Part shown: in pieces, positions 1-7,901 of the stretch
Position numbering within the stretch: position 1 is the stretch's first letter
Layout: the number at the start of each line of letters is the position of its first letter
Source: Nesterenkonia massiliensis
Lineage (GTDB): Bacteria; Actinomycetota; Actinomycetes; Actinomycetales; Micrococcaceae
NCBI RefSeq assembly: GCF_000455245.1
Contig: NZ_HG005165.1
Span: forward strand, 404,620-468,619
Direction of reading: 5' to 3'
DNA: 64,000 nucleotides
Position numbers and translations under genes: made by a program
The notes under the pieces: generated by a model
The model's input: the letters and a program-made list of their open reading frames with translations, nothing else
What the model was told of the DNA's origin: nothing
Database searches by the model: none

Positions 1-918
1 CTGGGGCTCATTGCTGCCGAAGGTTCCGCAGCAGGGATGTCGCTGATGATCTGCGGCGGCAGGGAACTAGCAGTCGGAAAACTAGTGGGACGGATACCGC
101 GGCGGGTGTACTTGCCTTTCGGCTCGTCCCAGGACATCACGTATCTGTGGCCCAAGCTGCGTTCCAGTGACTCCCAACCGGGCAGAGGCGTGCTTCTCGA
201 CCCCACCGTCGCTCCACCTGGGCTGCAAGTACAGCTCATCACTGCCGCGCAGCCCCCGACTGTGACTAAAGAGCCTAGCCCGCGACCCCCACTGTGGATT
301 CGGCCTTTACCCCAGCGACTTCCGCATTCGCAGCTGAGGGATGCCCTCGCGAGGCATCCCGAAGACCAGGGACCCTCCGACTCATTCGTGGTCGGGATTG
401 AACAGTTCACCTGGCGTCCGGTGAGGTTGAAGGTAGCGCCGGTGACCCTCATTGTGGGTTCCCCTGGTACTGGCAAGACCAGCTGTCTGCGACTTTTTCA
501 GCAGCTTTCCTCCCATTTCTTGTGCCTGTCAGGCGGCAACGACTGGGGTTTGCACCTCCCGGACCAGATTGCTGAAGGATCAGCAGCTGGACTGTCCCTG
601 ATCCTGGTCGACGACGCCGAGCGGTGCAGCTCCGCCCAGCATCAACAGCTCCAGGAATGGGCCTCGCGAGGGGCCGCTATTGTGGCGACCGCATCCCCCT
701 CAGCAACACTCTTCAGCCAGCTTCCGTGGGCCCACCCGGCTCGCTACTCGGGAGGGGTGGTTTTCCTCTCACCAGTAAGCCGGAGTGAGACGGATGCAGT
801 ACCCGCCATGATGCCGTTGCTGGAACAGACCATCCCGGGCAGGGCGGTTCAGCTGCGGCCCGAAGGGCCACGGATTTTCCAGTGGGCGTTCGCGGAACCG
901 GAAGGAGCAGCCACATGA
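1..918 (+). CDS. FtsK/SpoIIIE-type ATPase, C-terminal fragment (EccC-like)
   Basis: The reading frame is open from the first base, so only the C-terminal part (about 305 residues) of a larger protein is present. It carries a clean Walker A (VGSPGTGKTS, near nt 454-483) followed by a Walker B strand (LSLILVDDAE, near nt 592-621), as in the last ATPase domain of multidomain FtsK/SpoIIIE proteins that drive type VII (ESX/Yuk-like) secretion. The family assignment rests on this domain arrangement. No WXG100 gene is visible because the upstream side is cut off. It could also be an orphan FtsK-like protein. No downstream secretion partner follows it. Confidence 0.6.
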   Translation: MGLIAAEGSAAGMSLMICGGRELAVGKLVGRIPRRVYLPFGSSQDITYLWPKLRSSDSQPGRGVLLDPTVAPPGLQVQLITAAQPPTVTKEPSPRPPLWIRPLPQRLPHSQLRDALARHPEDQGPSDSFVVGIEQFTWRPVRLKVAPVTLIVGSPGTGKTSCLRLFQQLSSHFLCLSGGNDWGLHLPDQIAEGSAAGLSLILVDDAERCSSAQHQQLQEWASRGAAIVATASPSATLFSQLPWAHPARYSGGVVFLSPVSRSETDAVPAMMPLLEQTIPGRAVQLRPEGPRIFQWAFAEPEGAAT

Positions 919-942
919 GGGTGCAGCCCTATGAGGGTGCAG
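915..942. repeat. Short direct repeat at the 3' end of the FtsK-like gene
   Basis: The 12-mer ATGAGGGTGCAG occurs at 915-926 and again at 931-942. The first copy overlaps the stop codon of the upstream gene. The second places an ATG in frame with the following lipoprotein gene, which may create an artificial upstream start. Confidence 0.6.
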
Positions 943-990
943 GCACATGGAGGAACCTTCCAGCTTGCTATTAGCTCCTGTGAAGAGACA

Positions 991-1644
991 GTGCGTAGAC
1001 ATATTCCCATGGCTGATCTTTCATCAAACCCGCTGGGAATCCTCTCCGTTACTGCTGCTGCCGCTCTGGCTTTGGCAGCTTGCGCCCCAGATGACACCGA
1101 GCAGACCACAGACGACGGCGCCGCCGAAGTCCAGGACTCCCCCACTCCGGAGGAGTCCCCCGCAGTTGAAGAATCCCCCACCGACGCGGCCACTGAAGAC
1201 ACCGCGACAGACGAAGCCACCGATGACGCTGCAACGGGTGCTACTGGGGATCACCCGGTCTATCAGGCGATCGACGCAGCTCTCGAGGAGTACCCCGACG
1301 GTGTAGTGACCGAGTTCGAGGACAATACCGATGACGATGGCTACGTTGAGGTATTCGTCTACGACGGCCAGACCGAGTGGGAGCTCGAGATCGATTCGCA
1401 GTCCTTCGAGATCATCGACAGCGAAGATGACGGCATCGACGGAGATGACCGCGATGAGGCCGAAGCCGTAGAGATCGAGATCGCTGAGGCTATTCAGACC
1501 GCCGAGTCCGAAGGCGGCGCCGAGCCCTATCAGGGCGAACTCGACACTGAAGACGGCACCGTCGTGTGGGAGATCGAACTGACCAACGGCACCGAGATCT
1601 ATGTGGATGTAGCCACCGGAGATGTGGTGCGCACCAGCGACTGA
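991..1644 (+). CDS. PepSY-domain lipoprotein
   Basis: A secreted, very acidic protein of about 217 residues. A hydrophobic signal ends in a lipobox (LALAAC), so the protein is probably lipid-anchored outside the membrane. A Thr/Pro/Glu/Asp-rich linker follows, then two PepSY-like modules (first around 'HPVYQAIDAALEEYPDG', second around the C-terminal 'EIYVDVATGDVV'). PepSY domains are thought to bind or inhibit extracytoplasmic proteins; the target here is unknown. The start is uncertain: GTG 991 gives a positively charged n-region (VRRHIP) but a short GAAGAG spacing, ATG 1009 also leaves a signal, and ATG 931 lies in a repeat and would give an overlong n-region. Confidence 0.75.
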   Translation: MRRHIPMADLSSNPLGILSVTAAAALALAACAPDDTEQTTDDGAAEVQDSPTPEESPAVEESPTDAATEDTATDEATDDAATGATGDHPVYQAIDAALEEYPDGVVTEFEDNTDDDGYVEVFVYDGQTEWELEIDSQSFEIIDSEDDGIDGDDRDEAEAVEIEIAEAIQTAESEGGAEPYQGELDTEDGTVVWEIELTNGTEIYVDVATGDVVRTSD

Positions 1645-1750
1645 TCTGGAGTGATCTCCACCTAACTCAATACGGCCTGTGGGCCCTGCCGGTAGACTAA
1701 TTCAACTGCCAGTAGGGCCCACAGCCGTTGTCTAAGAAAGAGGTGTTTCC

Positions 1751-2266
1751 GTGAGCATCGAACAGAGCGGCCACCCCGCCGAACCGCAGCCAGAGCGCCG
1801 CGACCTCACCGGATACACCCCCAAAGCGCGCGCCTGGCGAGCCTTCTTCGAAACAAGCGCCATCATCAGCGACCGGATGGAAAAGCGACTGCACGCCACC
1901 ACAGGCCTGAAGCTCACCGATTACAACCTACTGCTGCTGCTCTCAGAAGCCCCAGGCCAGCAGCTGCGGATGGGCGAGCTCGCCGAGAAGATGGTGTTCT
2001 CTCCATCCCGGCTCTCCTACCAGGTGAAGTCGCTGACCTCCCGTGGGCTCATCGAGCGCTGCGCAGACCCACAGGACAAGCGCGGAATGACCGCCCGGCT
2101 CACCGACGAGGGACGTAGCGTCTTCGCCACGGCATCCAAGCTCCACGCCCAGCACATCAAGCAGCTGTTCCACCCGGCACTGGACAACACAGAAGCCGAA
2201 GAACTCAAACGGATCTGCGACCAGATCCTGCAGACCGTAGCTTCAGCTGAAGCGGACCCCTGCTGA
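1751..2266 (+). CDS. MarR-family transcriptional regulator
   Basis: A 171-residue winged-helix protein. The DNA-binding region (MRMGELAEKMVFSPSRLSYQ, except that the first residue here is L) is followed by the wing with the conserved DPQDKRG element typical of MarR proteins. Such dimers usually repress a neighbouring gene and respond to small ligands. The GTG start at 1751 is chosen because AGAGG lies just upstream (about 1737-1742). It stands alone: the upstream lipoprotein ends over 100 bases away and the downstream his cluster is convergent, so the target cannot be read from context. Confidence 0.85.
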   Translation: MSIEQSGHPAEPQPERRDLTGYTPKARAWRAFFETSAIISDRMEKRLHATTGLKLTDYNLLLLLSEAPGQQLRMGELAEKMVFSPSRLSYQVKSLTSRGLIERCADPQDKRGMTARLTDEGRSVFATASKLHAQHIKQLFHPALDNTEAEELKRICDQILQTVASAEADPC

Positions 2267-2307
2267 CCCGGACCCCTGCTGATCCAGGCCTCGGTTGAAG
2301 AACGAGA

Positions 2308-3180
2308 TTACTGCCGCCGCGCAGACAGAATCTGCAATGAGTCAGCACGGCGACGCAGGATCTCCACATCCTCCAGCGCTGCCTGAACCGCGGCCAGGGC
2401 TAGCCGCTCATCCACCGCATCGGCCCCCGGTGAGCAGATCACCCCAATGCTCAGCTCCGGACCGGCTCCGCCGCCTACCACTTGGGTACCGCTTGCTGTG
2501 GTCGTGACAATGCCGGCATTAGGTTGCAGCACCAGAGACTCCACGCCGGGGCAGAGGTCGGGGACCTCGGACAGCGCCTGGGCCAGCTCGGCGTCAGCAT
2601 AACTGGGCACCCAGGTGCCGCCCTGAGCCAGAGCCTCAAGCGCTGGACGGCGAATCACAAAAGTCAGCTCCGCGCCCGGATCCAGGACAACCAGCTCCGC
2701 GCCCTCTGCCAGCGCGGCCAGCATAATGCGTTCGGCTTCAGCGGCCACCGGACGGGCCTCGGAGTGCCAGTCCGTCAACGCCTGCACAGAGGTGAATACC
2801 GGCATCGCCTGGCGTCCATCTGGAGCTGTCAGAGTCACCAGCGCAATATCGGCCTGCTTATCCCCCACCGGACCGCCAGCTTCCAAGGCCTCGCCTTCTT
2901 CTGCCACGGTGGCGATCACCGGCGCGAAAAGCCGCTGCCCGACCAGGGCGTTCACAAAACCAGCCTCGTCCCCGGTGCCGGAGATAAGCGCCTGCCCGGC
3001 AGTCAGCACCTGCGGGGTAGCTAGCCCGTCGTCGCCGTCGAAGGTGTGTAACGGATTGCCTTCACCGGCCAGATCGCGCCCCTCCCAGGGCACCCCTGCC
3101 GAATCAGCAGCGCGCCCATCAGGGCTGCGCTGCTGACGCTGCAGCAGATTCGCGATATGCGCCGGTAGCTCTTTGGACAT
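2308..3180 (-). CDS. SseB-family protein
   Basis: A 290-residue protein with the SseB domain (core 'MPVFTSVQALTDWH', and 'LVVLDPGAELTFVIRRPALEAL' split by variable residues). SseB-like proteins of actinobacteria have no established biochemical role. The gene begins 7 bases after the stop of priA on the same strand, and an sseB gene next to priA is a recurring arrangement in Micrococcales, so it is probably the last gene of the his operon. No signal peptide or membrane segment is visible. Confident as to family, not as to function. Confidence 0.8.
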   Translation of the reverse strand: MSKELPAHIANLLQRQQRSPDGRAADSAGVPWEGRDLAGEGNPLHTFDGDDGLATPQVLTAGQALISGTGDEAGFVNALVGQRLFAPVIATVAEEGEALEAGGPVGDKQADIALVTLTAPDGRQAMPVFTSVQALTDWHSEARPVAAEAERIMLAALAEGAELVVLDPGAELTFVIRRPALEALAQGGTWVPSYADAELAQALSEVPDLCPGVESLVLQPNAGIVTTTASGTQVVGGGAGPELSIGVICSPGADAVDERLALAAVQAALEDVEILRRRADSLQILSARRQ

Positions 3181-3187
3181 GTTGTGC

Positions 3188-3952
3188 TTAGGCCGAGGCG
3201 GCGGCAGCCTTCAAAGCTTGCGGCAACGTGAACTTCCCTGCGTAGAGCGCCTTGCCCACTATGGCGCCCTCAACACCGAGGCTCACCATCTTGGCCAATG
3301 CCTGGATATCCTCCAGGGAAGAGATACCACCGGAAGCCACAACAGGCTTATCAGTCTTAGAGCAGACCTGCGCCAGAAGGTCGGTGTTGGGACCGCGCAG
3401 GGTGCCGTCCTTGGTCACGTCAGTCACCACGTACCGGGGGCAGCCAGCGTCCTCCAGGCGCGCCAGCACCTCCCAGAGGTTCCCGCCTTCCTGCGTCCAG
3501 CCTCGGGCTGCCAACGTCTCCCCACGAACATCGAGACCCACCGCGATCGCATCGCCATGGCGGGCGATGGCACGGGCGGTCCATTCCGGATCCTCCAGCG
3601 CCGCGGTGCCGAGGTTGACTCGGGTAGCGCCGAATTCCAGTGCGCGATCCAGGGACTCGTCGTCGCGAATTCCTCCGGAGAGTTCGATCTTGATGCCGAC
3701 CTCCTTGACTACCCGTGCCAGCACCTCGCGGTTATGTCCGCGACCGAATGCGGCGTCGAGGTCCACCAGGTGAATCCACTCAGCCCCCTGCTCCTGGAAG
3801 GTCAAAGCCGCCTCGAGCGGATCCCCGTAGCTGGTCTCAGACCCAGCCTCACCCTGGACCAGGCGCACGGCCTGACCTCCGGCGACATCCACTGCAGGCA
3901 GCAGCTCGAGTGCGGGTGTTGCTGCAGCGGGCACGGTGGCAGTCTCAGTCAT
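3188..3952 (-). CDS. priA: Bifunctional phosphoribosyl isomerase PriA (HisA/TrpF)
   Basis: A 254-residue (beta/alpha)8 barrel that isomerises ProFAR in histidine biosynthesis and, in actinobacteria lacking trpF, PRA in tryptophan biosynthesis. The N-terminal catalytic Asp lies in [15 protein letters not shown], the second in [16 protein letters not shown]. The Arg in ARGWTQEGG, used by PriA for the tryptophan substrate, is present, which favours the bifunctional form over a plain HisA. Phosphate-binding glycine motifs ([18 protein letters not shown]) are intact. It lies between hisH (upstream, about 60 bases) and sseB. The dual role is inferred from residues and lineage. Confidence 0.93.
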   Translation of the reverse strand: MTETATVPAAATPALELLPAVDVAGGQAVRLVQGEAGSETSYGDPLEAALTFQEQGAEWIHLVDLDAAFGRGHNREVLARVVKEVGIKIELSGGIRDDESLDRALEFGATRVNLGTAALEDPEWTARAIARHGDAIAVGLDVRGETLAARGWTQEGGNLWEVLARLEDAGCPRYVVTDVTKDGTLRGPNTDLLAQVCSKTDKPVVASGGISSLEDIQALAKMVSLGVEGAIVGKALYAGKFTLPQALKAAAASA

Positions 3953-4014
3953 GATGGCGGTGTCTCTTTCTCTTACCCGTTATGGTTCGTCTCAGCCTGC
4001 GTCCGTGTGGGCGC

Positions 4015-4656
4015 TCAGAGGCTCTTGATCCAGTTGCGCAGCAGCGCCATACCGGCATCCCCGGACTTCTCCGGGTGGAACTGCGTGGCCGCTAGCGGAC
4101 CGTTCTCCACTGCGGCGATGAAGTCGGTGCCGTGATGTGCCCAGGTGACCTGGGGCGGATGCATCGCTTCCACGCTCTGATCAAAATCCCAGCGTTGCAC
4201 TGCGTAGGAATGCACAAAGTAGAAACGCTCATCCTGCAGCCCTTCGAAGAGCACGCTGTCCTCCGGAGCACGTACGGTGTTCCACCCCATATGGGGAACG
4301 ACGACGTCATCGGGCAGCGCGGTGACCTCGCCTGGCCACTCCCCCATGCCGTCTGCGGCAATACCGTGCTCTACCCCGCGTTCGAAAAGGATCTGGTGTC
4401 CTACACAGATGCCCAGCACCGGCCGACCCCCGGCAACGCGGCGACCGATCCAGCGTGGTGCATCAATAGCTTTAAGAGCGTCCATCACCGCAGCGAAGGC
4501 TCCGACGCCGGGAACTACCAGACCCTCGGCGTTGAGGATCTTCTCAGTGTCCTGGGTCAATTCAACCTCGGCACCGGCGCGTGCCAGGGCGCGCACTGCC
4601 GAGTGCACGTTCCCGGAGCCGTAGTCCAGCACCGCGACGGTGGGCCTAGCACTCAC
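4015..4656 (-). CDS. hisH: Imidazole glycerol phosphate synthase, glutaminase subunit HisH
   Basis: A 213-residue class I glutamine amidotransferase that supplies ammonia to HisF for ring closure in histidine biosynthesis. The nucleophilic Cys sits in [11 protein letters not shown] and the His-Glu pair in TQFHPEKSG. The oxyanion region ([14 protein letters not shown]) is present. The gene overlaps the end of hisB by 4 bases (ATGA-type junction), showing translational coupling. The HisF partner is not in the window. Length is normal for the family. Confidence 0.95.
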   Translation of the reverse strand: MSARPTVAVLDYGSGNVHSAVRALARAGAEVELTQDTEKILNAEGLVVPGVGAFAAVMDALKAIDAPRWIGRRVAGGRPVLGICVGHQILFERGVEHGIAADGMGEWPGEVTALPDDVVVPHMGWNTVRAPEDSVLFEGLQDERFYFVHSYAVQRWDFDQSVEAMHPPQVTWAHHGTDFIAAVENGPLAATQFHPEKSGDAGMALLRNWIKSL

Positions 4657-5270
4657 AGTGCCCCCTTGGTGGATGGAATGTCATCTGTGCGCGGATCTGA
4701 TTCCACGGCCTCACGCAGCGCGCGGGCGAAGGCCTTGAACTGGGCTTCGACGATGTGGTGGGGATCGCGACCACCCAGGACCCGCATATGCAGGCAGATA
4801 CCAGCGTGGTAGGTGACCGCCTCAAAGACATGGCGTGTCATGGAGCCGGTGAAGTGCCCGCCGATCAGGTGATACTGCTGGCCTTCCGGTTCACCGGAGT
4901 GCACGAGGTAGGGGCGCCCGGAGACATCAACGACGGCGTGGGCCAGGGCCTCATCTAAGGGGACGGTCGCTTCACCGAAACGTCGGATGCCGCGCTTGTC
5001 CCCAAGTGCGGTGCGCAGCACTTCACCAAGCACGATGGCGGTGTCCTCAACCGTGTGGTGAACATCGATATGAGTATCGCCTTCAGCTTCAATGTCCAGG
5101 TCGATCAGGGAGTGCTTGGCCAGAGCGGTCAGCATATGGTCGTAGAAGGGCACAGTGGTGTTGATATTTGACGTGCCTGTGCCGTCAAGGTTCATCCGCA
5201 CACGTACCTGCGATTCGCTGGTGGTGCGTTCCATCTGCGCGATGCGCCCGCTCATCAGTTCAGCTGCCAT
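4653..5270 (-). CDS. hisB: Imidazoleglycerol-phosphate dehydratase HisB
   Basis: A 205-residue single-function IGP dehydratase, the sixth step of histidine biosynthesis, cytoplasmic and metal-dependent. The two metal-binding repeats are visible: [14 protein letters not shown] then [14 protein letters not shown], and in the second half the [12 protein letters not shown] and [17 protein letters not shown] segments. The ATG at 5270 has a GGAG five bases upstream and is preferred to the internal ATG at 5255. It starts 12 bases after hisC and overlaps hisH, so hisC-hisB-hisH-priA are one transcript. Confidence 0.95.
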   Translation of the reverse strand: MAAELMSGRIAQMERTTSESQVRVRMNLDGTGTSNINTTVPFYDHMLTALAKHSLIDLDIEAEGDTHIDVHHTVEDTAIVLGEVLRTALGDKRGIRRFGEATVPLDEALAHAVVDVSGRPYLVHSGEPEGQQYHLIGGHFTGSMTRHVFEAVTYHAGICLHMRVLGGRDPHHIVEAQFKAFARALREAVESDPRTDDIPSTKGAL

Positions 5271-5282
5271 AAGAGCTCCAGT

Positions 5283-6461
5283 CTATCTTTCCGCTGTGAC
5301 GCCGGCTGTGGAGTTCTCTGCGAGCCGTGCAAGGGATGTCAGAAACGCCGTGGTTTCCTCTTCGGTGCCAGCCGTGACGCGCAGATGCCCCGGAATACCA
5401 ACGTCCCTGACGAGCACGCCGTCGTCGAGCAGGTGCTGCCAAGCGTCCTTCTCATTCAACAAACCCCCGAAGAACACAAAATTAGAGTCCGAGGGGTATG
5501 GGTCAAGGCCCATCCCCCGAAGTTCGACGACGATCCGGTCGCGCTGGGCTTTGATCCGCTCAACGTTGGCCATGAGGTCAGCCGCATGATCCAGGGCAGC
5601 ACAGGCGGCAGCCTGGGTGATGGCCGAGAGATGATAAGGCAGACGAACCAGGCGCAGGGCGTCGGTGACTTCTGGGGCTGCGGCAAGATAACCGAGTCTG
5701 CCGCCGGCAAGGGCGAAGGCCTTACTCATGGTGCGGGTGACGATCAACTGTGGGCGTCCGGGAAGCAGCGTCAGGGCTGAGGGCCTGCCGGGCTGACGGA
5801 ACTCTCCATAAGCCTCGTCAACGATGACCATGGTCTCTGTGTCCAGCGCGGCCTCGTAGGCGGCCTCCACCACAGCCAGGTCCAGTGCCGTACCGGTCGG
5901 ATTATTCGGTGAGCACAGAATGACCACATGGGGACGGTGCGCACGGATTTGGGCCGCGACATCGTCAGGTGTCTGGGTGTAGCCGGGACCGCGGGTGCCT
6001 GCAATGTAGTCGCTGTATACACCACGGGCGTAGAGCGGGTACATCGAATATGTCGGCGGGAAGGACATCACGCTACGACCCGGGCCGGCGAAGGCCTGCA
6101 GGATATGCTGCATCACCTCATTGGAGCCGTTGCCCGCCCATATGTGTTCACCAGTGAGCTGGAGCGCCGCAGCTCCAAAGTCAGAGGCGTCGCGAGCAAG
6201 TTCACGGTTGAGGTACTCCGCGAGCTTCTGGCGCAGCAGGCTGAACTCACGGTCTGGATAGCGATTGAGGCTCTCTGCAGCCCTGCGGACCTCTTTCGCG
6301 ATGGCATCAACGACATCTGACGGGACGTCATAGGTGGTTTCGTTGACATTCAGCATTGCTGGAACTGCTAGCTGAGGTGCGCCGTAGGGCGCCTGACCGC
6401 GGAGCTCATCACGCAGCGGTAGGGCTGCCAGTCGGGAAGTGCGGGTCTGCTGTTCGCTCAC
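5283..6461 (-). CDS. hisC: Histidinol-phosphate aminotransferase HisC
   Basis: A 392-residue PLP-dependent class I/II aminotransferase converting imidazole acetol phosphate to histidinol phosphate. The PLP lysine lies in TRTMSKAFALAGGRLGY. The cofactor Asp/Tyr strand (VIVDEAYGEF) and the CSPNNPTG motif are intact. It is the first gene of the minus-strand his cluster as seen here; hisD is not in the window. The stretch 6462-6531 separates it from the LysM gene and probably holds its promoter. Confidence 0.94.
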   Translation of the reverse strand: MSEQQTRTSRLAALPLRDELRGQAPYGAPQLAVPAMLNVNETTYDVPSDVVDAIAKEVRRAAESLNRYPDREFSLLRQKLAEYLNRELARDASDFGAAALQLTGEHIWAGNGSNEVMQHILQAFAGPGRSVMSFPPTYSMYPLYARGVYSDYIAGTRGPGYTQTPDDVAAQIRAHRPHVVILCSPNNPTGTALDLAVVEAAYEAALDTETMVIVDEAYGEFRQPGRPSALTLLPGRPQLIVTRTMSKAFALAGGRLGYLAAAPEVTDALRLVRLPYHLSAITQAAACAALDHAADLMANVERIKAQRDRIVVELRGMGLDPYPSDSNFVFFGGLLNEKDAWQHLLDDGVLVRDVGIPGHLRVTAGTEEETTAFLTSLARLAENSTAGVTAER

Positions 6462-6531
6462 CCGACTATCCTAGTCCTCGCCTGAATTGGAGGTATACGA
6501 CCCCGGGGCGAAGACCACAGAGTGAAATGAC

Positions 6532-6966
6532 TCAGTTCTGCGGCCCCGAGGTGGGGACATAAATGACCTCGCCTGGCTGAAGCTCTGACGAATCCAAGCT
6601 ATTGAGTTCCGCAATTTGCAGGATCACCGTCTGGACGTCTTCGTTGGTGTCAGCACGAGAGGCGATCGACCAGAGAGTGTCCCCGGCATTGACCTTCATT
6701 TCTTCGGCATGGACACCAGCGGCTTCTGTCGATCCGGCCTGGACCTGATTAAAGAAGGAAGCGGAGACGAAGAGGGCACCCGCCACGACTGTTGCGGCAA
6801 GCAGCAGTGCAGGCAGGCCAAGGAACATCAAGCGGCCCCGGCGGGTCAGGCGCAAAGCGACCCCAGAGAGGTGTCCTTTGGCGCGGGCTGTATTTGTCCG
6901 ATCCTTATCGGTGCGAGCCGTATGAGAGCGAAGCATATTGGTGGGGACCTGAGATGAGGTGGTCAT
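6532..6966 (-). CDS. LysM-domain membrane protein, probable SOS-induced division inhibitor (DivS/ChiZ-like)
   Basis: A 144-residue protein with a basic cytoplasmic N-terminus, one membrane span (MFLGLPALLLAATVVAGAL, about residues 46-70) and an extracellular C-terminal LysM (AGDTLWSIASRADTNED to GEVIYVP), which binds peptidoglycan. It is divergent from lexA, the position held by Mycobacterium Rv2719c (ChiZ) and Corynebacterium divS, both SOS-induced cell-division suppressors. A near-consensus LexA box lies 18 bases upstream of the start. ATG 6966 is chosen; a longer frame from 7041 would run through the operator. The role in division arrest is inferred from position, topology and the operator, not from sequence identity. 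Confidence 0.78.
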   Translation of the reverse strand: MTTSSQVPTNMLRSHTARTDKDRTNTARAKGHLSGVALRLTRRGRLMFLGLPALLLAATVVAGALFVSASFFNQVQAGSTEAAGVHAEEMKVNAGDTLWSIASRADTNEDVQTVILQIAELNSLDSSELQPGEVIYVPTSGPQN

Positions 6967-6984
6967 GGGGAAAAACCTCCTGTT

Positions 6985-7000
6985 TCGAACCTGTGTTCTA
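6985..7000. promoter_or_regulatory. LexA (SOS) box upstream of the LysM gene
   Basis: TCGAAC-CTGT-GTTCTA matches the Gram-positive/mycobacterial SOS box TCGAAC-N4-GTTCGA at 11 of 12 defined positions. It lies between the divergent LysM gene and lexA, 18 bases from the former's start, so it should repress at least that gene and possibly lexA. Confidence 0.85.
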
Positions 7001-7088
7001 TTTCTAGCACATATCTTCGACTCGTGGCCAGACACTCGCATATATCTATGGAATCTTTCTGCGATTTCGAGTAGCCTGACCGTAATGT

Positions 7089-7104
7089 TCGAAGTGACTT
7101 TCGA
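7089..7104. promoter_or_regulatory. Possible second, weaker LexA box in front of lexA
   Basis: TCGAAG-TGAC-TTTCGA is symmetric and fits the SOS box at 10 of 12 positions, differing at the two inner contact positions. It lies about 63 bases before the lexA start and may give autoregulation independent of the box at 6985. The inner mismatches lower confidence. Confidence 0.4.
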
Positions 7105-7166
7105 TGACGTTCCCTATTCAACGGGGAGGGTCTGACACGAAAGTCCGTCACAGGGAGGACCGGCAC

Positions 7167-7901
7167 ATGGCGGCACCGGAGACCGATGAAGCACCAGCAC
7201 TGACTGAGCGTCAGCGCCAGATCGTCAATGTCATCCAGAAGTCTCTGGCTGAGCGCAGCTATCCGCCGTCTATGCGGGAGATTGGAGATGCCTGCGGTCT
7301 TGCCTCGCTCTCATCGGTGACGCACCAGCTGGCTCGACTTCAGCAGCTCGGTTACCTGCGACGCGTCCCGGGTAAACCTCGCGCCATGGAGGTCATTCGT
7401 GACTCGTCTGGACGTCTGCTGGCCACCGAGAACAGCAGCAGCGATTCAGCACAGTCTCGCGGCCAGGGCGCCGAGGACGAGACCGTGATCCAGCTGGACG
7501 CCTACCGCACTGATAGCGATAGCCGTGTCTCAGAGGTGCCTTTGGTAGGACGCATTGCCGCTGGTGGTCCCATCCTTGCCGAACAGAACGTGGAAGAAGT
7601 CATGCCGCTGCCTCGCCAGATCACTGGTGAGGGCGAGCTCTTCATGCTTCAGGTGCGCGGCGATTCCATGATTGAAGCTGGAATCTTCGAAGACGACTGG
7701 GTTGTGGTCCGCCGTCAGCAGGATGCTGATAACGGGGACATTGTGGCCGCTCTCCTCGAGGACGAGGCCACTGTCAAGACCCTCAAGCGTCGTGATGGTC
7801 ATCAGTGGTTGCTGCCGCAGAACCGCATGTACGAGCCAATTCTGGGCGACGACGCCACGATTATGGGCAAGGTCGTCACCGTACTGCGGAGTCTGAGCTA
7901 G
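7167..7901 (+). CDS. lexA: SOS repressor LexA
   Basis: A 244-residue repressor-protease. The N-terminal winged helix ([16 protein letters not shown] ... [15 protein letters not shown]) binds the SOS box. The autocleavage site Ala-Gly is in GRIAAGGPI, the catalytic Ser in [10 protein letters not shown] and the Lys in EATVKTLKR. The ATG at 7167 is preferred over the in-frame 7104 start because GGGAGG stands about 10 bases upstream and the extension falls in the operator region. It is divergent from the LysM gene and its last 4 bases overlap the end of the convergent dinG-like gene. RecA filaments trigger its cleavage. Confidence 0.95.
   Translation: MAAPETDEAPALTERQRQIVNVIQKSLAERSYPPSMREIGDACGLASLSSVTHQLARLQQLGYLRRVPGKPRAMEVIRDSSGRLLATENSSSDSAQSRGQGAEDETVIQLDAYRTDSDSRVSEVPLVGRIAAGGPILAEQNVEEVMPLPRQITGEGELFMLQVRGDSMIEAGIFEDDWVVVRRQQDADNGDIVAALLEDEATVKTLKRRDGHQWLLPQNRMYEPILGDDATIMGKVVTVLRSLS

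Noticed and set aside
3173-4135. A 320-codon plus-strand frame antisense to priA
   Set aside because: priA on the other strand is complete and conserved; no ribosome site or family match is visible.
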